Shown: positions 8,611 through 17,466 of the stretch, in pieces
How the letters are laid out: the number at the start of each line of letters is the position of its first letter
Numbering within the stretch: the first letter of the stretch is position 1
Origin: Pseudomonas sp. RSB 5.4
GTDB taxonomy: Bacteria > Pseudomonadota > Gammaproteobacteria > Pseudomonadales > Pseudomonadaceae
DNA: 64,000 nucleotides
Direction of reading: 5' to 3'
Assembly (NCBI RefSeq): GCF_037126175.1
Contig: NZ_CP146986.1
Location: forward strand, 5,952,501-6,016,500
Made by a program: the position numbers and the translations under genes
The notes under the pieces: generated by a model
What the model was told of the DNA's origin: nothing
The model's database searches: none
What the model saw: the letters and a program-made list of their open reading frames with translations, nothing else

Positions 8611-8626
8611 CTGGTGCTATATACAG
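8611..8626 (+). promoter_or_regulatory. LexA box upstream of dinB
   Basis: CTGGTGCTATATACAG fits the CTG-N10-CAG palindrome bound by LexA, with a TATATA-rich centre. It lies 49 bases before the dinB start, where it would overlap the promoter. DNA damage should therefore induce dinB. Confidence 0.85.
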
Positions 8627-8675
8627 GTGTCAGTGAGATACTGCGGATCCGGCTCGCCATGTTTCCTTTTCTGTC

Positions 8676-9737
8676 ATGACCCAACGAAAAATCATCCACG
8701 TCGACTGCGACTGTTTCTACGCCGCCATCGAGATGCGCGACGACCCGAACCTGGCAGGCAAGCCGCTGGCGGTGGGCGGGTCGGCGGATCGGCGCGGGGT
8801 GATTGCTACCTGTAACTATGAAGCACGGGCGTATGGCGTGCGTTCGGCGATGTCATCCGGACATGCCTTGAAGCTGTGCCCCGACCTGACCATCGTCAAG
8901 CCGCGCATGGACGCCTATCGCGAAGCTTCCAAGGAAATTCATACGATCTTTCGCGATTACACCGACCTGATCGAACCGCTGTCGCTGGACGAGGCCTACC
9001 TCGACGTCTCCGACAGCGCGCATTTTGGCGGCAGCGCCACGCGAATTGCCCAGGACATTCGTCGCCGGGTCTCTAATCAGTTGCACATCACCGTGTCTGC
9101 GGGCGTGGCGCCGAACAAGTTTCTGGCGAAAATCGCCAGTGACTGGAAGAAGCCCAACGGGTTGTTCGTCATTACCCCGGATCAGGTCGAGGATTTTGTC
9201 AGTGGTCTGCCGGTGAGCAAGTTGCACGGCGTCGGCAAAGTTACCGCCGACAAGCTGGGCAAGCTCGGCATCGTCGACTGCCTGCAACTGCGTGAGTGGG
9301 ACAAGTTGGCGCTGGTGCGCGAATTCGGCAGTTTCGGTGAGCGACTGTGGAGTCTGGCCCGTGGGATCGATGACCGGTTGGTGCACAACGACAGTCGTCG
9401 TCAGTCAATCAGCGTGGAAAACACCTACGACGTTGATCTGCCCGATCTGCGCAGTTGCCTGGACAAATTGCCGGAGCTGCTGGAAACCCTGAAAACCCGC
9501 ATGGAGCGGATCGACAGCAGCTATCGCCCGGGCAAGCCGTTCGTCAAAGTGAAGTTTCATGACTTTACCCAGACCACACTGGAGCAAGCCGGGGCAGGGC
9601 GCGATCTGGGCAGTTATCAGTTGATGCTGACGCAGGCGTTCAACCGGGGCGGGAAACCGGTGCGGTTGTTGGGGGTGGGGGTCAGGCTGGAGGATTTGCG
9701 GGGTGGGTTTGAGCAGATGGAGTTGTTTGAGCGCTAA
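8676..9737 (+). CDS. dinB: DNA polymerase IV (translesion, Y-family)
   Basis: The 353-residue length is normal for DinB. The catalytic palm shows DCDCFYAAIE (about residues 8-17) and LSLDEAYLDVS (about 100-110), which hold the metal-binding acidic residues. The little-finger domain follows, and the C-terminus (QMELFER) resembles a beta-clamp-binding motif. It copies past damaged bases with low fidelity during the SOS response. The LexA box just upstream supports damage control. It stands alone, facing away from the two tRNA genes. Confidence 0.97.
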   Translation: MTQRKIIHVDCDCFYAAIEMRDDPNLAGKPLAVGGSADRRGVIATCNYEARAYGVRSAMSSGHALKLCPDLTIVKPRMDAYREASKEIHTIFRDYTDLIEPLSLDEAYLDVSDSAHFGGSATRIAQDIRRRVSNQLHITVSAGVAPNKFLAKIASDWKKPNGLFVITPDQVEDFVSGLPVSKLHGVGKVTADKLGKLGIVDCLQLREWDKLALVREFGSFGERLWSLARGIDDRLVHNDSRRQSISVENTYDVDLPDLRSCLDKLPELLETLKTRMERIDSSYRPGKPFVKVKFHDFTQTTLEQAGAGRDLGSYQLMLTQAFNRGGKPVRLLGVGVRLEDLRGGFEQMELFER

Positions 9738-9761
9738 TTGCTGCGGTGTTGCTGATGCCGC

Positions 9762-9845
9762 TTTCGCGAGCAAGCCCGCTCCCACATTTGATCGAGTTCC
9801 TTCAGTGGAATGCAATCAACTGTGGGAGCGGGCTTGCTCGCGAAG
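9762..9845. repeat. REP pair between dinB and lipoprotein gene
   Basis: TTCGCGAGCAAGCCCGCTCC and its reverse complement are arranged tail to tail. This is opposite to the usual head order in the window. It lies between convergent genes and could serve as transcription end for both. Confidence 0.9.
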
Positions 9846-9855
9846 CTTTTCAGGC

Positions 9856-10809
9856 TTAATTCGGTCCCGGATCCGCCACCAGACGCCCGGCATCCTTGGT
9901 CAGCGACTTGAGAAACTCGGCCTGTAACTCGGGATCGTTACGCGTCAGTTCGATCAGGCTTTGCTCCAGCTCGCTGGCTTCCTCTTCCAGACCCAGCTCC
10001 GACAGACGCTTGACCCGGTGGACCCACTGGCTCACTTCGTCGTCTTCCAGGTCGTCGTAAATCAAACCATGGGCTTCGAGCAACTTGCTGCGCAAATGGC
10101 TGCTGATGGCCAGGGACGAATCGCTGTGCACGTCATCCTTGCCGTCTTCAACGCTGATCTGCAGCTTGCCGATATGATTCAGGTCATTTTCGGCGAACGG
10201 ACTGTCCAGCAGGTTCAGGCGCAGCACACCGTTGCGGTCGGTGGTCATGTCGAATGTCTGCTTGCCAGCCTTGACCTGCACCGGACGCTCGCTCCACGGC
10301 AGGCTCGAATACTCCATGCGCTTGTCGCGCTGGACTTCATCGATACTGGCCAGGTTCTGTTGCGCGCGACCATGGGATTGCATGTTCATGGCCGGGTTGA
10401 GCCCGTCCAGACCGTAGCTCAACCAGTCCCTGGTCATGCTGTCCGGCAGGTTGCCGAGTGCGAAGACGTTGACCACGTTGGCGCCGATACCCCCCACCAG
10501 CGCAACCGCACCCAGCGGAATCTCGTAGATTTTCCGCCAGGGCTGGTAAGGCGTATAGCGATCGTAATGCCGCGTGACCTCGAACTCGGTGACCTCGAAG
10601 GTCTTCTGTTCGCTGATCTTCACGCGGCGTTGCGGCAGTTCGAGCACCTTGGGCTCACCGACGTCGATCTGCAGGCTGTGATCGAGCAATTTACGCTCGA
10701 CCCGCTCTTCGTGCTCGCTGCGCTGTGACATGTGATTGGCGCAGCCGCTGACCAGCAGGGCGCCGCATAAGGCGGCGCCACCGAGGCCCAGGGTGTTTCG
10801 CTTGAACAT
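9856..10809 (-). CDS. Hypothetical outer-membrane or periplasmic lipoprotein
   Basis: The 317-residue protein has a type II signal peptide ending in the lipobox LVSG-C at about residue 23. After the cysteine comes an Asn, not Asp, so outer-membrane sorting is likely. The body has a hydrophobic stretch around GAVALVGGIGANVVNVFALG and an acidic, helical C-terminal third. No enzyme motif is visible. It starts 17 bases after proS ends and so is probably read through from it, an arrangement conserved in pseudomonads as far as I recall. Function unknown. Confidence 0.8.
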   Translation of the reverse strand: MFKRNTLGLGGAALCGALLVSGCANHMSQRSEHEERVERKLLDHSLQIDVGEPKVLELPQRRVKISEQKTFEVTEFEVTRHYDRYTPYQPWRKIYEIPLGAVALVGGIGANVVNVFALGNLPDSMTRDWLSYGLDGLNPAMNMQSHGRAQQNLASIDEVQRDKRMEYSSLPWSERPVQVKAGKQTFDMTTDRNGVLRLNLLDSPFAENDLNHIGKLQISVEDGKDDVHSDSSLAISSHLRSKLLEAHGLIYDDLEDDEVSQWVHRVKRLSELGLEEEASELEQSLIELTRNDPELQAEFLKSLTKDAGRLVADPGPN

Positions 10810-10826
10810 GAGGTCTCTATCTGGAT

Positions 10827-12542
10827 TCAGCGGCGGATACGGGCCTGAAGGAAGGACAGCACATCGGCAACCGGCAGCGCTTGCGCTTCGGCCTCGGTAC
10901 GGCTCTTGTATTCCAGGTTGCCTTCGGCGAGACCGCGGTCGCTGATCACGATCCGGTGTGGAATGCCGATCAGCTCCATGTCCGCGAACTTGATGCCCGG
11001 GCTGGTTTTCTTGTCGCGATCGTCCAGCAGCACTTCGAAACCGGCCGCAGTCAGTTCTGCGTACAGCTTGTCAGTGGCTTCGCGCACCTGCTCGGTTTCA
11101 TAACGCAGCGGTACCAGGGCGATCTGGAACGGCGCCAGGGTGTCGCTCCAGATGATGCCTTTGTCGTCGTTGTTCTGCTCGATGGCAGCAGCCACCACGC
11201 GGGATACGCCGATACCGTAGCAACCCATTTCCAGGGTCACCGGCTTGCCGTTCTCGCCCAGCACTTCGCACTTCATCGCCTTGCTGTACTTGTTGCCCAG
11301 CTGGAAGATGTGCCCGACTTCGATGCCGCGCTTGATTTCCAGGGTGCCTTTGCCGTCCGGGCTTGGGTCACCGGCGACGACGTTACGCAGGTCGGCGACG
11401 GTCGGAACCGGCAGATCGCGCTCCCAGTTCACGCCGAAGTAGTGCTTGTCGTCGATGTTCGCGCCGATACCGAAGTCGCTCATCAGTTCGACCGAACGGT
11501 CGATGATGATCGGCAGTGGCAGGTTCAGCGGGCCGAGCGAACCGGCGCCGGCGCCAATGGCGTCACGCAGTTCGGCATCGGAAGCCATGACCAGCGGGCT
11601 GGCAACGCCTGGCTGGTTGGCAGCCTTGATTTCGTTGAGCTCGTGGTCGCCACGGATGACCAGGGCAATCAGCTTGCCTGGCTCTTCGGCGTGGACGATC
11701 AGGGTCTTGATGGTCTTTTCAATCGGCAGATTGAATTTTTCCACTAGGGCGGCAATGGTCTTGGTATCTGGGGTGTCGACCAGGCGCAGCTCTTCGGTCG
11801 GTGCTGGACGCGAGGTTTCGCGTGGCACGGCTTCGGCCTTCTCGATGTTCGCGGCGTAGTCGGAACCGTTGCTGAAGACGATATCGTCTTCGCCGGACTC
11901 GGCCAGTACGTGGAATTCGTGGGAGCCAGCGCCACCGATCGAGCCGTTGTCGGCTTCAACTGGACGGAATTTCAGGCCCAGACGGGTGAACACGTTGCAG
12001 TACGCCTGATGCATGCGGTCGTAGGTGACCTGCAGCGAAGCCTGATCGGCGTGGAACGAGTAGGCGTCCTTCATGATGAATTCGCGACCGCGCATCAAAC
12101 CGAAGCGTGGGCGGATTTCGTCACGGAATTTGGTCTGGATCTGGTACAGGTTGATCGGCAGCTGCTTGTAGCTGCTCAACTCGTTGCGCATCAGATCGGT
12201 GATCACTTCTTCGTGGGTCGGGCCCGCGCAGAAGTCGCGACCGTGGCGGTCTTTGATGCGCAGCAGCTCAGGGCCGTATTCTTCCCAGCGCCCCGATTCC
12301 TGCCACAGCTCGGCCGGTTGGGTGCTCGGCATCAACACTTCAAGAGAGCCGGCAGCGTTCATTTCTTCGCGAACGATGGCTTCAACCTTGCGCATTACCC
12401 GCAAGCCCATCGGCAGCCAGGTGTACAGGCCCGAAGCGAGTTTGCGGATCATGCCGGCGCGCAGCATCAGCTGATGGCTGACGACGACCGCATCGGAAGG
12501 CGTTTCTTTCTGTGTGGCGAGCAAAAATTGACTGGTGCGCAT
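10827..12542 (-). CDS. proS: Prolyl-tRNA synthetase
   Basis: The 571-residue length fits bacterial-type ProRS. Class II motifs are present: motif 1 with P-M-G-L-R, motif 2 ([21 protein letters not shown]) and motif 3 near the end of the catalytic core ([13 protein letters not shown]). An editing domain is inserted between motifs 2 and 3 (about residues 225-405), and an anticodon-binding domain ends the protein. It charges tRNA-Pro and hydrolyses mischarged Ala-tRNA. I chose the ATG at 12542 ([15 protein letters not shown]) because homologues start there; an upstream in-frame start would add 32 unconserved residues. Confidence 0.97.
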   Translation of the reverse strand: MRTSQFLLATQKETPSDAVVVSHQLMLRAGMIRKLASGLYTWLPMGLRVMRKVEAIVREEMNAAGSLEVLMPSTQPAELWQESGRWEEYGPELLRIKDRHGRDFCAGPTHEEVITDLMRNELSSYKQLPINLYQIQTKFRDEIRPRFGLMRGREFIMKDAYSFHADQASLQVTYDRMHQAYCNVFTRLGLKFRPVEADNGSIGGAGSHEFHVLAESGEDDIVFSNGSDYAANIEKAEAVPRETSRPAPTEELRLVDTPDTKTIAALVEKFNLPIEKTIKTLIVHAEEPGKLIALVIRGDHELNEIKAANQPGVASPLVMASDAELRDAIGAGAGSLGPLNLPLPIIIDRSVELMSDFGIGANIDDKHYFGVNWERDLPVPTVADLRNVVAGDPSPDGKGTLEIKRGIEVGHIFQLGNKYSKAMKCEVLGENGKPVTLEMGCYGIGVSRVVAAAIEQNNDDKGIIWSDTLAPFQIALVPLRYETEQVREATDKLYAELTAAGFEVLLDDRDKKTSPGIKFADMELIGIPHRIVISDRGLAEGNLEYKSRTEAEAQALPVADVLSFLQARIRR

Positions 12543-12637
12543 GGTTGGCCGTTGTCGGTTGCTATGACTGGAAATGACGGAGCAGTGTACCGGCGAGATT
12601 TGCCGACGTACAGGATTGCGCTCGGCGGTGAGGCTCA

Positions 12638-12659
12638 ACGGCGGGAATCCTCCCGCCGT
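12638..12659. terminator. GC-rich hairpin after ampG stop
   Basis: A 9-bp perfect stem ACGGCGGGA / TCCCGCCGT with loop ATCC lies about 13 bases beyond the ampG stop on the minus strand. No strong T run follows, so termination may be inefficient or the hairpin may only protect the mRNA end. Confidence 0.5.
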
Positions 12660-12671
12660 ATCTGAAATGTC

Positions 12672-14231
12672 CTACGACTCTTCGACCACGCTGGTCGGCA
12701 CAGGCTCGGGCGTTGGTGTCGGGCCTTCGCGGCGGTTTTCCTGAAACCAGTGCAGGGCGATCAGCACCAGGGTCGGCACGCCGAGCAGCGCCGTGATCAT
12801 GAAGAAGTTGTGGTAGCCGAACTTCTCGACCATTACCCCGGAATAACCGCCGATCAGGCGCGGCAGCAGGAGCATGATCGAGCTGAGCAGGGCGTACTGG
12901 GTGGCCGAGAACTTCAGGTTGGTCAGACTCGACAGGTAGGCGACGAAGGCTGAGGTCGCCATCCCCGAACTGAAGTTGTCGAGGGAGATGGTCACCACCA
13001 GCATCTGCAGGTTCGGGCCCATGTCAGCCAGCATCACGAACAGCAGATTGGTTGCCGCCGAAGCTGCGCCGCCAATGAACAGGATCGGCAGGATGCCGAA
13101 GCGCACGATCAGCAGGCCGCCCATCCCGGCGCCGAGGAGGGTCATGATCAGGCCGAAGATCTTGCTGACGCTGGCGATCTGATCCTTGGTGAAGCCCTGG
13201 TCGATATAGAACACGTTGGCCATCACGCCCATCACCGTGTCGGACATCCGGTAGGTGGCGATCAGCCCGAGCAACAGCAATGCCTGCCAGCGGTAGCGCA
13301 GGATGAAGTCGTTGACCGGGGTCAGCACCGGCGCCAGGCCGCGACGGCCCATGGTCGACAGGCACAGGCCGGTGAGCAGGGTGTAGAGGATGGCGCGCAG
13401 GAAGGCGCGGTCTTCGAGCAGCAGGTCGAGCGGGCTCATATTGCCGAACAGCACGCCGGCGAAATCGGTGTTGTAGAGCTGGGTGAACATCGCCGGAACC
13501 GACACCAGCAACACGATCAGTACGAATACCGAGGCCAGTTGATGTCCGAAACTGTAGCGGCCGGCCTGCAACTGCGTGCGCAGTGGCACTGGCGGTTCGC
13601 GCATCAGCAGCGAGGTCAGCAGGGCAGGGATCATCAATACCCCGAACAGGGCGTAGGTGCCGGTCCAGGCCGAGTGTTGATAGTTGAAACCGGTGGAGCC
13701 GAAGCCTTCGGCAAAGAACAGCGCGCCCGCCGTGGCGAGCAGGGCGGCGACGCGGTAGCCGGACATGTAACTGGCAGCCAGCGCGGCCTGGCGGCTGTCA
13801 TCGGCGATTTCCAGGCGATAGGCGTCGACCGCGATGTCTTGGGTGGCGGAGGCGAAGGCGACGATGACGGCAATGGCGATCAGCCAGGACAGGTGTTTCT
13901 GCGGATCACAGAAGCCCATGCCGATCAGGCCCAGAATCACCAGGGTCTGCGAGAGCACCAGCCACGAACGGCGGCGGCCAAGCTTGCCCAATAAAGGCAG
14001 GCGCCATTGGTCGAGCAGCGGTGACCACACCCATTTGAAGGCGTAGGCCAGGCCGATCAGGCTGGCGTAGCCGATGGTTTCACGGGCAACACCGGCTTCA
14101 CGCAGCCAGACGGAAAGCGTCGAAAACACCAGCATGTACGGCAGGCCGGCAGCAAAACCGAGCAACAACAGCACGAGCGTCGAGGGACTGGCATAGGCGG
14201 CGAGCGCGGCGCGCCAGGTTTTACGGGGCAT
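12672..14231 (-). CDS. ampG: AmpG-family muropeptide MFS transporter
   Basis: The 519-residue protein is almost entirely hydrophobic with about 12-14 predicted membrane helices. The start (SPSTLVLLLLGFAAGLPYMLVFSTLSVWLREAGV) and the FKWVWSPLLDQWRLP motif are typical of AmpG. It imports anhydro-muropeptides from the periplasm for cell-wall recycling, which also feeds AmpR-controlled beta-lactamase induction. Pseudomonas genomes can hold two AmpG-like proteins (AmpG and AmpP), and I cannot say which one this is with full certainty. The tail is Pro/Glu-rich. It lies upstream of proS in the same direction. Confidence 0.88.
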   Translation of the reverse strand: MPRKTWRAALAAYASPSTLVLLLLGFAAGLPYMLVFSTLSVWLREAGVARETIGYASLIGLAYAFKWVWSPLLDQWRLPLLGKLGRRRSWLVLSQTLVILGLIGMGFCDPQKHLSWLIAIAVIVAFASATQDIAVDAYRLEIADDSRQAALAASYMSGYRVAALLATAGALFFAEGFGSTGFNYQHSAWTGTYALFGVLMIPALLTSLLMREPPVPLRTQLQAGRYSFGHQLASVFVLIVLLVSVPAMFTQLYNTDFAGVLFGNMSPLDLLLEDRAFLRAILYTLLTGLCLSTMGRRGLAPVLTPVNDFILRYRWQALLLLGLIATYRMSDTVMGVMANVFYIDQGFTKDQIASVSKIFGLIMTLLGAGMGGLLIVRFGILPILFIGGAASAATNLLFVMLADMGPNLQMLVVTISLDNFSSGMATSAFVAYLSSLTNLKFSATQYALLSSIMLLLPRLIGGYSGVMVEKFGYHNFFMITALLGVPTLVLIALHWFQENRREGPTPTPEPVPTSVVEES

Positions 14232-14274
14232 GGGCTGAAGTCTGCCTCAAGATTGCGAAAACAAAGCGCGCACT

Positions 14275-14628
14275 CTAACCGCTGTGCTCTATCGGACGCC
14301 AGCCATGGCGCTGAATATCCACACGATTGTTCAGGACGGTGACGCCTTCAGAGCGCAATCGTGCCCGTTGTTCGTCCCCCGAGGGGCTGCCCGGCGGCAG
14401 GCTGATCCGACCGCCGGCGCCCAGTACCCGGTGCCACGGCAGCCTGGTATCGGCGGGTAGCTGGCTCAGGGTCCGGCCGACCCAGCGGGCGGCGCGCCCC
14501 AACCCCGCGAGTTCAGCCAACTGACCATAGCTGACCACTTTGCCCTCAGGTACTTGAGCAAGTGTCGAATACAGCGCCGTGCGTCGGATTTGCGCCGGGC
14601 TTTCGTCGGGATGGGGTGGCTCTTTCAC
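14275..14628 (-). CDS. Alkyltransferase-like protein (ATL), MGMT family
   Basis: The 117-residue protein is a free-standing MGMT-type DNA-binding domain with a winged-helix segment (VSYGQLAELAGLGRAARWVGRTL). Where O6-alkylguanine transferases have P-C-H-R, this one has P-W-H-R-V at about residues 78-82. The acceptor cysteine is therefore replaced by tryptophan. ATL proteins bind and flip O6-alkylguanine without repairing it and hand the lesion to nucleotide excision repair. It lies 43 bases upstream of ampG in the same direction. Confidence 0.92.
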   Translation of the reverse strand: MKEPPHPDESPAQIRRTALYSTLAQVPEGKVVSYGQLAELAGLGRAARWVGRTLSQLPADTRLPWHRVLGAGGRISLPPGSPSGDEQRARLRSEGVTVLNNRVDIQRHGWRPIEHSG

Positions 14629-14793
14629 CTGCGCCGTTCCTGAACAAGAGGGGGTGGATGGGATCTAGGGTAATCCGTCGGCGCGCAGATGAGAAATGAA
14701 CTCAATGGAAATCGCCCGGTCAGTCCTTGTCAGGGTCTTATTCCTACGGATAATGCCGACCTTTTTTCGCAAACTTGAGCCCTCGATCCGCTT

Positions 14794-15801
14794 ATGCTGT
14801 CCAGAACCTTGCTGTGCCTTGCTGTCTTCAGTGCCTCCACGCCGCTGCTTGCCGATACCGTCTGGTTAAAGAACGGTGACAAGTTGAGCGGTAAGATTTC
14901 CTTGTTCGACGGCGGCAAATTGCTGATCCAGACCCAGTATGCGGGGGCGGTCAGCATCGACTGGAAAGAGGTCAAGACCCTGCAAAGCGATCAGGAGCTG
15001 CTGGTCAAGCAGGATGCCTACAGCGGTGAAAAAGCCAAGTCGCTGACCGCCGCCGATGACGGCAAGGTCACCTTGGCCAACGGTGAGGCGCCGAAAACCG
15101 TGGAGCTGGCGAGTATCCAGCAGATTCTCAAGCCGAAACCGGTGGTCGAGGATCTGGTGTGGAAGGGTAATGTTGGCCTGGCCCTGGATTATCAGCGTGC
15201 GGAAAAGGATACCGACGACTACGACATTGACTTCAAGACCACCGCGCGTCATGGCCGCTGGCGGCACACCGCCGAGGGCGAATACAACCGCGAAGTGCAG
15301 GACGAGCAGGTTACTACCAATAACTGGCGCGCCGAATACGCACTTGACCGCTTCCTTACCGACAAGTGGTTCTGGCAGGGTCGCCTGAACTACAAGCGTG
15401 ACTATATTGAGGAACTGTCGCGTCAGCGCGTCGTTGGTACGGGTCCGGGCTACCAGTTCTGGGACGACGAACTGGGCGCGTTCTCGCTCGGTTCGTTGCT
15501 CAACCGCACCGATTACGAATACAGCGATGGCGGCAAGGACAACTTCTATTCGGTCGCCATGAAGTGGGATTACAACCGCTACCTGATCGGCAAGAAAGTC
15601 GAGTTCTTCACCAATGGCGAACTGGGCAAGCCACTCTCTGACGTAGCCAACTACGCGCTGGATGCCGAGATGGGTCTGCGCTACAAGGTCACCGACTGGG
15701 CGTCGCTCAACCTCAAGGCTGAACGCGACATCATCAGTGGCACCAAGGACGCGGATTTGAACAAGACCCGCTACACCGCAGGGTTTGGCGTGGCCTGGTA
15801 A
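14794..15801 (+). CDS. DUF481 outer-membrane protein (YdiY-like)
   Basis: The 335-residue protein has a cleavable signal peptide (about residues 1-20, ending LLADT). An N-terminal part (DTVWLKNGDKLSGKI) is followed by about 200 residues of alternating strands rich in Tyr, Trp and Arg/Asp, ending in the aromatic GFGVAW. That ending suits recognition by the beta-barrel assembly machinery. DUF481 proteins are salt- or stress-linked outer-membrane proteins of unknown activity. It is a single gene followed by a palindrome that can terminate transcription. Confidence 0.85.
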   Translation: MLSRTLLCLAVFSASTPLLADTVWLKNGDKLSGKISLFDGGKLLIQTQYAGAVSIDWKEVKTLQSDQELLVKQDAYSGEKAKSLTAADDGKVTLANGEAPKTVELASIQQILKPKPVVEDLVWKGNVGLALDYQRAEKDTDDYDIDFKTTARHGRWRHTAEGEYNREVQDEQVTTNNWRAEYALDRFLTDKWFWQGRLNYKRDYIEELSRQRVVGTGPGYQFWDDELGAFSLGSLLNRTDYEYSDGGKDNFYSVAMKWDYNRYLIGKKVEFFTNGELGKPLSDVANYALDAEMGLRYKVTDWASLNLKAERDIISGTKDADLNKTRYTAGFGVAW

Positions 15802-15810
15802 AGCACAAGC

Positions 15811-15888
15811 AAAAGATCGCAGCCTGCGGCAGCGCCTACAAGGTGATGGTGTTCATCCTGTAGAAGCTGCCGCAGGCTGCGATCTTTT
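15811..15888. repeat. Palindromic repeat/terminator (GATCGCAGCCTGCGG family)
   Basis: A 23-bp perfect inverted repeat (AAAAGATCGCAGCCTGCGGC...) surrounds a 32-base loop and ends in a T run. A related but imperfect copy lies at 30865-30941. The family is dispersed in Pseudomonas genomes and here probably also terminates the DUF481 gene. Confidence 0.85.
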
Positions 15889-15914
15889 TTTGCGCGTGGA
15901 AAAACACACGCCCA

Positions 15915-15948
15915 CAAAAAAGCCCCGCTTTGAGGGCGGGGCTCTTTT
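15915..15948. terminator. Rho-independent terminator of cold-shock gene
   Basis: Stem AGCCCCGC / GCGGGGCT with a short loop, flanked by A and T runs, lies 17 bases beyond the cold-shock gene stop. Confidence 0.93.
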
Positions 15949-15964
15949 CTAAAGAAGCTACAAG

Positions 15965-16174
15965 TTAGATAACTTGTACTTCTTCAGCTTGCATGCCTTT
16001 CTGACCGCGGGTAGCGATGAAAGAAACCTGTTGGCCTTCTTTCAGGCTTTTGAAGCCGTCGGATTGGATAGCTTTGAAGTGAACGAACAGGTCGTCACCG
16101 GATTGTGGAGTGATGAAGCCGAAGCCTTTTTCATCGTTGAACCACTTAACGGTACCGGTTTGGCGATTAGACAT
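15965..16174 (-). CDS. CspA-family cold-shock protein
   Basis: The 69-residue single-domain OB-fold protein carries RNP1 (KGFGFI) and RNP2 (DLFVHF) and the start TGTVKWFN, all typical of CspA proteins. It binds single-stranded nucleic acid and melts RNA structure. An ideal AAGGAG stands 7 bases before the ATG. The long upstream gap could hold a cold-responsive 5-prime leader as in other csp genes. It matches the Pseudomonas CapB/CspA type rather than the longer CspD. Confidence 0.96.
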   Translation of the reverse strand: MSNRQTGTVKWFNDEKGFGFITPQSGDDLFVHFKAIQSDGFKSLKEGQQVSFIATRGQKGMQAEEVQVI

Positions 16175-16527
16175 GGTGTAACTCCTTGAACAAAGATAAC
16201 TGCGACTCAGGAAGAACCCTGGCCGAGACTGAGTGCAAAGAGCAGGAAAAATTCTTGTAGATGGTTGGATCGAAATTCAACATATCGTGTAGAGATTCTC
16301 AGTGACACAAGCAACACAGTGGCGCCACCTTAACCCTTTTTCCGGAACGTGCCAATGTTTCTTGCGAAGGTTTCTCTGTTTTAGGGATCGGCGGTGTGAC
16401 AGTTCGTCGCCAGAACCCGTATTTCCAGTGTGTTCGGCGAGAATTTCAGTGTGGACTTTGAACACGGCGGCGCGCCCGGTAAGATGCCGGACAGATTTTT
16501 TCCACCTCGCTATTCAGGACACCCGCC
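16175..16527. other. Divergent intergenic region csp-dcd
   Basis: These 353 bases separate the divergent cold-shock and dcd genes. They should hold both promoters and, on the minus strand, a long csp leader. I see no REP element and no supported coding sequence. A convincing promoter could not be fixed by eye. Confidence 0.5.
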
Positions 16528-17094
16528 ATGAGCATCAAATCGGACAAGTGGATTCGCCGCATGGCGCAGGAACACGGCATGATCGAGCCTTTCGTCGAGC
16601 GCCAGGTGCGCGGCAGCGACGACAGCCGTGTGATTTCCTACGGTGTGTCGAGCTACGGCTACGATGTGCGCTGCACCAACCATTTCAAGGTGTTCACCAA
16701 CATCAATTCGGCGATCGTCGATCCGAAGAACTTCGACGCCGGCAGCTTCGTCGACATTCACAGCGACGTCTGCATCATTCCGCCGAACTCCTTCGCCCTG
16801 GCCAGCACCGTCGAATACTTCCGCATTCCGCGCAACGTATTGACCATCTGCCTGGGTAAAAGCACCTACGCGCGCTGCGGCATCATCGTCAACGTCACTC
16901 CGCTCGAGCCTGAGTGGGAAGGTCACGTGACGCTGGAATTCTCCAATACCACCAACCTGCCGGCGAAAATCTACGCCAACGAAGGCGTGGCGCAGATGCT
17001 GTTCCTCGAATCCGACGAGCAGTGCGAAGTTTCGTACAAGGATCGCGGCGGTAAATATCAGGGCCAGCGTGGCGTGACTCTGCCGCGTACCTGA
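16528..17094 (+). CDS. dcd: dCTP deaminase
   Basis: The 188-residue protein fits the Dcd family: SSYGYDVRC near residue 45, the catalytic-region [12 protein letters not shown] with its glutamate at about residue 138, and [17 protein letters not shown] C-terminus (here [15 protein letters not shown]). It deaminates dCTP to dUTP, the main source of dUMP for thymidylate in gammaproteobacteria, and works as a homotrimer. A good terminator follows at 17125-17160. Confidence 0.97.
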   Translation: MSIKSDKWIRRMAQEHGMIEPFVERQVRGSDDSRVISYGVSSYGYDVRCTNHFKVFTNINSAIVDPKNFDAGSFVDIHSDVCIIPPNSFALASTVEYFRIPRNVLTICLGKSTYARCGIIVNVTPLEPEWEGHVTLEFSNTTNLPAKIYANEGVAQMLFLESDEQCEVSYKDRGGKYQGQRGVTLPRT

Positions 17095-17124
17095 TCCATC
17101 CGGCAGTTCGCGGGAATTCTTTGG

Positions 17125-17160
17125 CGGGCAGACACTCTATGGGGTGTACTGCCCGTTTTT
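17125..17160 (+). terminator. Terminator of dcd
   Basis: Stem CGGGCAG...CTGCCCG, extended inward by ACACTC/GGGTGT pairing, is followed by five T residues 30 bases after the dcd stop. Confidence 0.9.
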
Positions 17161-17197
17161 GCTTCTGGCAAAGCGGGCCTTCACCGAGGAGGGTTCC

Positions 17198-17404
17198 ATG
17201 AAGATCGATCCGCATATCACCGCCGAACTGGCAAGGCTTGAGCCCAATCAGGTTGGCGTACTGGCCTGGTCTCTGCTGGCACACCCGCTGAACATGGCCG
17301 GCGGGATTCCCGGCCAGCCTGATCCCGACACCCCCAACGAACAACCGACCGAACCGGGCGAGCCAACGCTGCCGGACGAGCCGCCACCCGCGCCAGTGGC
17401 CTGA
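17198..17404 (+). CDS. Small conserved protein with Pro-rich tail
   Basis: The 68-residue protein starts at an ATG placed 4 bases after GAGGAGGG. The first 40 residues look folded and partly helical (ITAELARLEPNQVGVLAWSLLAHPLNMAGG). The last 28 are Pro/Glu/Asp-rich and probably disordered (PGQPDPDTPNEQPTEPGEP). It seems to be a Pseudomonas-type small protein; I do not recognise a function. It is read away from dcd and converges on pdeM. Confidence 0.6.
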   Translation: MKIDPHITAELARLEPNQVGVLAWSLLAHPLNMAGGIPGQPDPDTPNEQPTEPGEPTLPDEPPPAPVA

Positions 17405-17419
17405 GCCACTGCCCCATGA

Positions 17420-17466
17420 ATGGCCAGTCAGCTGAGGTTTGCCCAAGACCTCAGCTGACTGGCCAT
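17420..17466. terminator. Perfect 19-bp palindrome, probable bidirectional terminator
   Basis: ATGGCCAGTCAGCTGAGGT and its complement face each other across 9 bases, between convergent genes. The right arm also encodes the last codons and stop of pdeM on the minus strand, so the mRNA end and the coding end coincide. No strong T run is seen on either side. Confidence 0.6.
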
